Shown here piece by piece: positions 56,501 through 64,000 of a stretch of 64,000 nt of DNA; within the stretch, counting starts at the first letter, position 1; every line of letters starts with the position of its first letter. The DNA comes from Axinella damicornis (Eukaryota; Porifera; Demospongiae; Axinellida; Axinellidae): contig OZ007508.1 of NCBI GenBank assembly GCA_963931865.1, forward strand, positions 4,519,206 to 4,583,205. The letters are read 5' to 3'. Below the pieces are notes generated by a model. That model was not told the DNA's origin. It did not search any database and saw only the letters and a list, made by a program, of their open reading frames with translations. Both the position numbers and the translations under genes were made by a program.

Positions 56501-59500
56501 GGAGGGTCGCTGAGTGAGCGACTGCCTCCGAGTGTCGAGAGAGGGAGGGTCACTGAGCGAGTGGCTGCCTCCGAAACTGTGAGGGGGAGGAGCGTTGGTG
56601 AACGACTGCCTCCAGAGATGCCAAGAGTACGTGAGCCAGGAGTGCGAGGGTCGCCAGGAGCGGAGGGTCGCCGCAAGAGTGCGCGAGAGTCGCTGAGCGG
56701 GACGCCGGTCGCTGCCAGAGAAGGCGAGGGTCGCAGGAGGCAAGAGGCGTTGAGGCATGCAAGACAGAGAGTTAGGGGATATTGCAAGACACTGAGTGAG
56801 AGGAGCTATTCGTATGAGGAGCTGACTGAGTTGAGCTGGAAGGCAGCGAGACCGAAACCGACTGTGCAGGCGTGAGCTGCCGAGAGAGCGAGGGTCGTCA
56901 GGAGCGGAGGGTCGCCGCAAGAGTGCGCGAGGTCGCTGAGCGGGACGCCGGTCGCTGCCAGAGAGGGCGAGGGTCGCTGGGGAGCAAAAGTCGCCGGGGC
57001 AAGCGGTTCAAGGAAGCGCAGAGGGCGTGTGTCGCCATGCGTTTGTATTGTTGTGTGTTTGACGGTCGGAAAGGGGGCGTGTGTCGCCGTACGAGTGCCA
57101 GGTGTGCCGCGTGTGCCATGTCTGCGTGTGTCGCAGGGGCGTGTTTGGGAGCTCGGGAGGAGCTCGAAGCTGCAAGAAGAGAAGACTGCACCCGATCACA
57201 GCAAAACCTGTTTTGCTGCAGGAGAAGGGGGGTGGAGTGTGGAGGACCAGAACTGTTAAATAGTGTTGATTAATGTTTGTGCAACATTGGAGGGAGCCCC
57301 CTGGTGCGCAGGGCGAATTCTTTTGTGTATTGTAGTCTTGTCCTTACTTTTGTTGCTGGTCTGTATGGTCTTTTGTTGTTGTTCAGTATATAAGTAGTGC
57401 TTGGTTTTGTATGTGGTTAGATTTGGGAGATTCAGAGATTTGTTAGATTCTGAGATTGTGAAGTTCGTTATTATACTCTTCTGCTACAAGTTACTACCGC
57501 TCGGGTCCGTTACAAACACACTGCCAATAACGGCCACCGATTGCGTATTGCGTATGTGCGCGCGTGTGTTGCGTATGTGCGCGCGTGCGTTTAACATTAT
57601 AGAAAGTGCCAAACTGAACATACAAAACGAAACAATCAAGTATTTTACAATACTTAAAGTCCTTAGTTGTCTTTTATGGCATTCCAACTGTTTCAAAAAT
57701 CACATATTTTGGGAGGCATACTGTGGGGCGCTAAAATGAATTTTGTGTCACGCTAAAACAAACTTGTGCCGCGCTAAATGAACTTTGTGCCGCGCTAAAA
57801 CAAACTTGTGCTGCGCTAAAATGAACTGTGGGGCGCTAAAATGAACTCCGGAGCGCTAGATGTGCAGCGCGATAAAGGGAACTCTGGAGCGCTAAAATTA
57901 ACTCTGTGGAGTGCTATGGCATTCCAAACTGTTTCAGAAATCACACATTTTGGGAGACATACTTATGCTAAAATAAACATTGCTAAAATGAACTCCAAAT
58001 TAACCTGGCATGTAAAATGTAGAATGGACTCAGGAGTAAAAGTGTGCGGTCAGGGCGTGTCCCAATTGCGCATGCGCATGAGGCAGGTAGGTTGTACTGT
58101 TTTGTCTCTTGACTGTACATGTACGCCTGGGTGCTCCTTGTGGCTTCTCATATCAACCTTTGAACCTTTGAAGACACATGGCATGTGCACGTTTTGTCAG
58201 GTATACGGTTGTTCGACTCTGAAAAAGATCTGTCTTAATCATCTTCAAGATCTGTCTTCAAGGGGAAAATTGAAGACAGATCTTGAAGACGGATCTTTTT
58301 CGGAGTCGATCGACTGTGCACGTCGTGTGTCTTCCTGCCTCATGCGCATGCGCAATTGGGGCGCGCCCCGACCGCACACTTTTACTCCCAAGTCCATTCT
58401 ACATTCTGCATTCTACATTTTACATGCCAGGTTAATTTGGAGTTCATTAATTTTTAGCATTCCACAATATGTTTATTTTAGCGTAAGTATGTCTCCCAAA
58501 ATGTGTGATTTCTGAAACAGTTTGGAATGCCATAGCGCTCCACAGAGTTAATTCTAGCGCTCCAGAGTTCCCTTTATCGCGCTGCACATCTAGCGCTCCG
58601 GAGTTCATTTTAGCGCGGCACAAGTTTGTTTTAGCGTGGCACAAAATTCATTTTAGCGCCCCACAGTATGCCTCCCAAAATGTGTGATTTTTGAAACAGT
58701 TGGAATGCCATAGTCTTTTTCATGGAATCAAAGTTGTTCAGTGTCGCAAGAACCGTTGTAATGAGGTCAATCACACCAAAACTTTGCATGACCGCTTTAG
58801 AGAGGTTTTCTGTATTGCAGCCACCTCTCTAATGAGGCCAAATATATTTGGCCCCCAGGTGACCGCACTAGACAGGTTCCACTGTACTACCATGTGCTTT
58901 GCATTAACACTACATTACTTGTATCAATACCCTCAGGGCAACTTACAGTGGACGACCTGAGTGAAGTGAGGGGAGCCTTGTATGAGGCCCGTGCCAAGTG
59001 GTACGATATCGGTATTGAACTCAAATTGTCCATCGGAACATTGAACACCATTAAAGAAGACTTTCCTCAAGCAGCAGAATCCCTAAGAGAAATGTGTATT
59101 CAATGGCTGAGGCGTATCGACCCCCGTCCCTCCTGGGAAGCTCTGACTAAAGCTCTGGAGAGTCCTCCTGTGGGGGAGGGACACCTGGCCCAGCAGCTGA
59201 GGGACAAGTACTGCCCAGGAAGAGAGGAAACGATACCCCACGTCTACTCCACCCCAGGACCATCACCCCCCGGTTCTCCCCCCACCTCACAAGGTAGTTA
59301 CCTCAGTGTATTCTAGTACTGTCACACATGGACAACTGATGGCAGTCGGTAGTAGTTATCTGTGAGTGTACTGTGTGGGATGTTAACAAACCTGCAGACA
59401 CTTTCTGTGACCACACACTCCTCTGTCCCCTGCAGTACCGCATGGGAAGTCAGCTTTGACCTCTGCAGTAACCTCACTCCCTCCCCCATCCCCCATCACC

Positions 59501-62500
59501 AATGACTCTGGTATCCCTCCTGCCATGGTACCACCCACCTCACAGCTGACAGCACCCCCTCACCCGCCCACACCAGGACACACCGGTATGTTACTTGTAA
59601 CAGTGTGTTGCTGTAGGTACGGCTGTCTTGATGCAATTTCTTGCAGTAATGTCGCTGGTAGATATTCGGAGTTTGACATTTTGGGTTATACCAACCCTGT
59701 AGCTAATTCTCAGGAGACAGGAATGACCGTAAGTTAATGTGTGGTCAGGTTCCACCAAAACTTATGCGAAGTGGCAGACCAAGATGATTACTTGAGAAGC
59801 CGACAAAGCTTGTCACAATGTGAGAACCTCTCCACCTTCCTTTCCACCCTGCGAATATCCGATTGCATCCAGCATCGAAGCTTAATTCATCCAGGAGTAT
59901 TTGACAAACATTCCACCACCAGTAATGTTCTGGTCTTGTCTCACCATTTACTGGGACTTTATGAACTGTGGGACTTGTTATGACTGACTCCCTCCTTGAC
60001 TGCTAGTATAAGGAATTAAGCTGTTGAGAAGGCTATTCTGTAATCATATTGACCAGCTAGGAAGGGGAGGAGGGAGGAAGGAGGATGTGCTTTTGTATTA
60101 ACCTAACTCTCCTCCGAGTTGCAAATTGTTCCTCATCATTGTGTTCTCAGGTGAGTACGAGCGGCAGCAGAATTCACTCCGAGAGCAGACCAGAGAGCAA
60201 CAAGTGACAGTAGGTGAGGTGTTGGCATACCCCTGGTCTCTAGTGGAAGTCTATAGTGCTCACCCCTGAAGGTTAACCCCCTCCCCCCCCCCCGGGTTTA
60301 TCCTCTGGGTTTTGATCACAGTGTGCCGTCCCTATCAACTACTTTCTCCGGATTCTGATGATAGTGAGAGGGAAGAGTGAATTTCACTTGCTTTGAGAAT
60401 TGTGTATTCCGTGGCTGGTATGGTGCGAGCAACTTCTTGCATTGGAGCTTCACAGAAACTATACCATAGCCAACATGCTGGGGTGCACAAGACTATGAAA
60501 CTCTGGTTCATAGAACACCGCTTTTGTGGCACCTACAGAATACGCAATTATTATCAAACACAACTGAAACAGCAAAGTCAATGCAGCCCCAATCCGACAG
60601 TGTACTGTTGGTAGCAAAAACTGCTGCTGGAGAGTGAAAGCTGGGGCAGTGTCCGGAAATCCCCTACTGTCCGGAAATCGCCTACTGTCAGAAATCCCCT
60701 CCCTTTCTGTACATTGTGTAGGTCACTGGACTAGACTATTACATGTAGGCTGACCACTAATGCAGGCATCATGCAGTTAGCTCAACAGTAGGAGTACCTA
60801 GTTCATACCACTGAAGATGAGCACTGTATTGTGTTTGGTGCCCAGTAAACTTTGTGGCTTGCGTTTGATTCTAATTGGCACTGCTGACATTGGAATTGAA
60901 ATCACTGAAGCACACGTGATTGATGAGAAATTTGTTAATGGATTGGATGGTCAAACATTGTTTTAGATTTATGACTCCTGTAATTTTCAGGTCCTCCTCC
61001 TCCCTTCTCCCCCATTATCGGTCCTCCTGGGACACCTCCCACATCAGAACCTGCAACTGTGACCACATCCCCTCACCAGTACACACCAGCACACAGAGGT
61101 ATGTTACCACATGTATGTCATTGGTATAGAAATCATTACTCCGCGTGCGCATGCGCGAAGCGGGGTTAAGCAATCGGTTCTGTCCGTCTGTCTGCCTGCC
61201 TGTTGTCTGTCTACAAAAAAATGTGAAATCTTGCCACATAGACCCTCACAAACCGTCGAAAGGGAGTCAAACAATAGCAAATAGCAAAAAACTGATCTAT
61301 GTGTACCTGACTGAAGTCAAGGCACTCCGTTTCGCTGTATCTCGGCTATTTCCTACTTTTCATAACTATTCATAACATTGGCTCCACCTCTTCGTGACCT
61401 CAGAGTCCCATCAAGAACAGGACATGTAGTGTATTTGGAAACTTCATGCTTCGAGATGACCGCTAGGAAACATTTATTTTCCCACGATTTATGTACTTCA
61501 CAGACGTCGCGACTATTGTGTTTTTTCCTGTTATTCGTAACATTTGGCCCCACCTCTTCAGCTTCAGAATATGCACGTTGTTGTATATGGTAAGCGGTCA
61601 CTCGATCCCACACTATACACGATAGCACCTGTTCGATGTGCATTGGCAGAGATGTCACATCCATTTTAGCTGCACTGTATCCTGTAGACGTGGGTATGAA
61701 CACCTCTAGTTAACCCTTTAACCCTTTAACCACCGAATTCTTCCCACCAAGACAACACATTTTCATGCATTCAGCGCACACCACTTTCGTAGGTACTCCT
61801 CTCCCGCAACATTCGCTCCTCAGCGGCCAAACTTGGTGGGGCCCGCACACATGGAGAGACCCCTCTGGCAATACCGTTAATGATATTCATGACCCCCCAC
61901 AAGCCCAGCAATCGGAGGTCAAAGGTGGATGTCAGCCGGATTTTCGCCCAGCATTTCCCAAAACTTGGACCAGATCTGACTGATGGCACACCTTACACCA
62001 CCAATTTGCATGTTTTCTTGAGGCCCTGGGTGGGGTCTATGAATATCATTAGAATCAAAAAACGCCCACGACAGGTGAAGGGGGGGCTGTCGCCCCCCTT
62101 TCGATAACCCCCCCCCCCCCCCCCCCCCGCTTGTACGTTTAGTCGGTGAGGCGCACCGAAATCTGACCAAATTTTTGAGTTCGTCCCTCAAAGTCATCCC
62201 TGGGCCCTCTGAAGCCTTTTTGGTCCCTTTTTGGACTGATGAGAAGCCCTACAAGTGCATAGGGTCTAAATGACGTCTATAGACGTCAATGGGACTTAAA
62301 GGGTTAATACATGGTCCACATGTACCAAGTACATCTGATCTAGGCTATGTTACTTGTCTCTACATGTTGTAATTAAGCATGATACAATGTGTGCCACTAG
62401 TATTCTGGTTACTGTCTGACCCCACCTGCTACGTCCCCTGCAGTGCTACTGGACAAGCAGTCAGTCAGACAACACGTGAAGCAGTTTGAAAGCCGTTTCT

Positions 62501-64000
62501 GTGATCTGGTGTACTGCACATACGAAACACTAGCAGACAAAAGCATTGAAGCCAATCGTTTTCATGCTTACCTAATGGCACTCGATCTATCTCGAAGTAA
62601 AGAGCATGGGGAATTCATTAATAACCTTTTCGAACCTGGGACAACCTTTCACAACCTCTGGGGTAGGCTATGTGGCTACTGGAACTTCCTGAACTTTAAC
62701 CTTTTGGAACACGTTGTAGGCAAGTTTGGAAGTGAAGACCTCAAGCACAAGATGGAGTCCTATGTACATGATCTCCAGAGCTTCCGGAAGGCCACGAGGC
62801 TCTGTGACTTCATTGACTGCTGGCCAGTGCTGGGAGAAACTCCCCCCAAGTCTGATCTCCGAAAGTTCGTTGTCAAAATGAAGCATGACTGGGATAGGTG
62901 TACGTTGGAAGACCTTGAGACCTTAAAGGGAGTCATCACTCACAAATTTTTCCTGCCTGACTTTGCCCTTCGGCTAAAAGAGATTGAGACAGGAAGCATC
63001 GTAATCACATGGTTCCTACCAGCACCATTCGTGAAGGCCTTACAGGAAGCTATGGGAAATACTACCAGTGACTTCTTCATTGAACACAATATTGAAGCTG
63101 TTACGATTGATGGGCAAGACTGCTACCCCACTCCCATCAGTGGCTACCTGACAGAGCAGGACACCTCTGAACAACCTACAGTCAGTATCAGTCCTCCAAT
63201 GCCAGCTGAAAAGTTCCTTCAAGCATTTGAACAAGGCAAACATGAGGAAGAGACGGTTGCAACCACCATGTTCAGAAAACTGAAACTTACAAAGCCCCTC
63301 TTTCAGTCACCAGTACAGGAGCTGCAAAGTGTATTTCCATCAGAGGGTCAGCAGTATAGAGATCCCATGCACACATATTCTACCTCTGGTTACCAGAGAA
63401 AGTTCCAGAGAGAGAGCTACACCCGTAAGACAGCCCTAATGTCTTTCACATCTCCGCGTGGTCTTGGTTCTCCCACAACTGCCGAGGAGTATGTGAAACA
63501 GAAGGGTGTGGATCAAGTACCAAGGCTGGCTAAACTACTGCCATCGGTAGAACAGTACCTCAGCAAAGCGGAAGTAGAAGCAGATCCATCACTCCCTTCC
63601 AAGTACAGGGACTACCTCTCATCTACTCCTGCCATCAGAGCAGCCATGTACACTCCCTTCAATGCAACGACATCAGCAGAAGTGTTCACCTGGAGCCAGC
63701 TCACTGAGTCACCCCCGCCCACCACTATGACAGAACTGTTCACCACCTTCACCCTCAAGACCCTAGTGGGATACATCTCAACACACCCACTGTATCGCAA
63801 ACAGCAGTTGAAGGTGACTAGCTTCAGTGACCTTCCCCCTGATGTGTACAAGCAATTCCTGGACCTGTGCAGAATGGCCTACGAGGGAATACTGAACCGG
63901 CAACAGCTGGTTTTCTCTGCCGCACATCTTCCCACTGGATTCTCACCACTCGGCCTAATGCAGGAGGTCCCACAAGTGTACACACAAGGCAAAGCATCCT
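53453..64000 (+). CDS. NLR-3: 2A/Death receptor gene without NACHT core, open to window end
   Basis: Exons: 53453-53568 (2A; conserved ATG 53499), 58937-59293 (Death), 59436-59585 (linker), probably 60151-60213, 60991-61098 (linker), and 62444 to beyond 64000. The borders are phase 1. The last exon reads without a stop for about 519 codons: helical module (WNFLNFNLLEHVVGKFGSED, TRLCDFIDCWP), extension MPAEKFLQAFEQG, then RESYTRKTALMSFTSPRGLG and TAEEYVKQK where NLR-2 has NACHT, then AEVEADPSLPSKYRDYLSST and the post-NACHT region EVFTWSQL. Walker A and B are absent. It may be an NTP-independent receptor, a decoy or a signalling regulator. The LRRs lie outside the window. Confidence 0.75.
53569..55707 (+). 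other. NLR-3 intron 1, left part
   Basis: Shared with NLR-2 intron 1 (about 28867-30655), plus an inserted palindrome at 54627-55052. 55296-55430 is itself a hairpin: 'gggtgtaacgttttaaccct' returns inverted. No gene. Confidence 0.6.
54627..55052. mobile_element. 426-bp palindromic element, TTACGGGATACTCG ends
   Basis: The arms run from 'gttacgggatactcgtgc' and 'aaaaatctctagtacgaag' to the inverse, with the 'aagcttccgtcatgccctgc' pair near the centre. The paralogous intron of NLR-2 at about 29655-29670 lacks it. Confidence 0.75.
55895..57514 (+). mobile_element. TRIM-type non-autonomous LTR retrotransposon
   Basis: Two 277-bp LTRs (55895-56171, 57238-57514) start TGTGG, end TTACA and differ at one visible position. 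A 5-bp target duplication AACAC flanks it (55890-55894, 57515-57519). TATATAA lies at 56044-56050 in the 5' LTR. A candidate primer-binding site (TGGTGGCAGCGG) follows the 5' LTR and a polypurine tract (AGGAGAAGGGGGGTGGAG) ends at 57237. The 1.07-kb interior has no gag or pol, only GC-rich repeats (a unit at about 56645-56733 recurs at 56887-56973). Mobilised in trans if at all. Young by LTR identity. Confidence 0.9.
57675..58712. mobile_element. 1.04-kb imperfect palindrome with GCGCTAAAA-rich arms
   Basis: 'tatggcattccaactgtttc' at the left returns inverted at the right. Arms of about 450 bp carry a series of GCGCTAAA units (left) and TTTAGCGC (right). A second inverted pair sits in the loop at 58212-58310 (AAAGATCTGTCTT). 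The 224-codon open frame 57841-58515 crosses the arms and is not a gene. Confidence 0.8.
58937..59293 (+). CDS. NLR-3 exon 2: Death domain
   Basis: 357 bases, phase 1-1, acceptor CCTCAG at 58931-58936. Same domain as in NLR-1/2 with few changes (AESLREMCIQWLRR). The Cys before LRE is Ser here. Confidence 0.85.
59436..59585 (+). CDS. NLR-3 exon 3: Pro/Thr linker
   Basis: 150 bases, phase 1-1. VPHGKSALTSAV then ITNDSGIPPAMVPPTSQL to PGHTG. Donor GTATGT at 59586. Confidence 0.75.
59765..59990 (+). pseudogene. relic copy of the helical-module exon
   Basis: The stretch keeps recognisable pieces of the module exon, for example 'gccgacaaagc', 'tctccaccttcctt', 'cagcatcgaa' and 'tttactgggactttatgaac', which match NLR-1 12960-13165, but it is shortened and frameshifted and lies in an NLR-3 intron. 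It shows that module exons have been duplicated within the gene. Confidence 0.6.
60151..60213 (+). CDS. possible NLR-3 extra linker exon
   Basis: 63 bases, phase 1-1, TTCTCAG before and GTGAGG after. Encodes GEYERQQNSLREQTREQQVT, a charged, probably helical segment. No counterpart as a separate exon was identified in NLR-2. Confidence 0.4.
60280..60294. repeat. poly-C tract
   Basis: Short C run in an NLR-3 intron. Confidence 0.8.
60991..61098 (+). CDS. NLR-3 second Pro/Thr linker exon
   Basis: 108 bases, phase 1-1, TTTTCAG before and GTATGT after. FSPIIGPPGTPPTSEPATVT to PAHRG, matching 12501-12599 of NLR-1. Confidence 0.65.
61099..62443 (+). other. NLR-3 last intron
   Basis: GT at 61099, AG at 62442-62443. 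Holds a TTAA-flanked element (61714-62303) and an inverted pair of 'tggccccacctcttc'-type sequence around 61378-61600. No gene. Confidence 0.55.
61714..62303. mobile_element. 590-bp piggyBac-like MITE, TTAA target
   Basis: It begins CCCTTTAACC after TTAA (61710-61713) and ends CTTAAAGGG before TTAA (62304-62307). CCC...GGG ends with TTAA targets are typical of piggyBac. Contains a poly-C tract at about 62107-62128. No transposase. Confidence 0.7.
62444..64000 (+). CDS. NLR-3 3' exon, 5' part
   Basis: Opens at CCTGCAG|TGCTACTGG, phase 1, and is open to the window edge. Helical module about 62460-63110; extension shared only with NLR-1 about 63120-63500; post-NACHT region from about 63560. Unlike NLR-1, the 23 bases around 63390 are present, so the frame continues. 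Confidence 0.8.

Larger units (their letters stand above)
55708..58884. mobile_element. TA-flanked MITE split by nested insertions
   Basis: Left end CAGTGAAACCTG after TA (55706-55707); right end CAGGTTCCACTG before TA (58885-58886). NLR-2 intron 1 reads 'gtaatactaccatgc' at about 30652 with no insert, so the whole 3.2-kb structure was gained by NLR-3. The MITE's own sequence is only about 0.3-0.5 kb at the two ends; the rest is the TRIM and the palindrome listed separately. Confidence 0.8.

Noticed and set aside
56453..56875. 140-codon Arg/Glu-rich frame inside the TRIM element
   Set aside because: Composition follows the GC-rich internal repeats; no gag, protease or integrase feature is visible.
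57841..58515. 224-codon + strand open frame
   Set aside because: It runs through both arms of the 1-kb palindrome and matches no domain; a by-product of GCGCTAAAA repeats.
1..64000. tRNA, rRNA or other structural RNA genes
   Set aside because: None recognised on reading; a tRNAscan/Infernal run would be needed to exclude small or degraded ones among the many hairpins.

Overview
The window is animal DNA: spliced genes with GT-AG introns, very many small inverted-repeat transposons, simple repeats, and Death-domain/NACHT/LRR (NLR) immune-type receptor genes. NLRs opened by a 2A-like 'ribosome-skipping' signal peptide are known from marine invertebrates (described in sea urchin; to my recollection also in sponges). 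My best guess is a sponge, but no marker gene here settles the species.

The layout is a tandem array of one large duplicated unit, all NLRs on the + strand. The last codons of an upstream copy (NLR-0) sit at 1-9. NLR-1 (about 10.14-15.90 kb) is frameshifted twice and lacks the NACHT core. NLR-2 (28.75-36.23 kb) is intact: four exons splice exactly in frame into a predicted 1308-residue protein with 2A/signal peptide, Death domain, Pro/Thr linker, unnamed helical module, NACHT, winged-helix-like region and LRRs. NLR-3 (53.45 kb to the window end) also lacks the NACHT core but stays open. The exon boundaries I can place are in phase 1, so the modules are symmetric cassettes.

Between the receptor genes the minus strand carries pieces of two other genes: the 3' exons of an ALDH16A1-like aldehyde dehydrogenase (about 2, 20 and 37.6 kb, with two more ALDH exons at 47.0 and 49.8 kb) and five middle exons of the meiotic MutS homologue MSH5 (38.8-41.4 kb). 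Several have frameshifts, so most look like debris duplicated along with the NLRs. Large blocks are shared between units (about 3.1-5.0 with 24.1-26.1 kb; 8.0-9.6 with 26.1-28.5 kb), and these give empty sites for several transposon insertions.

The mobile fraction is rich. It includes a TRIM-type LTR element with 277-bp LTRs nested in a TA-flanked MITE inside the NLR-3 first intron, a 1-kb palindrome, three TTAA-linked hairpins in a row, a family with 9-bp target duplications of which one member carries a decayed RecQ-helicase fragment, and a 0.7-kb purine-rich minisatellite.

The biologically most interesting points are the 2A-headed receptors (one gene could yield a secreted/ER form and a cytosolic form), the NACHT-less siblings, and the fact that amino-acid differences between the NLR-1 and NLR-2 LRRs fall mainly in the beta-strand positions that would face a ligand.
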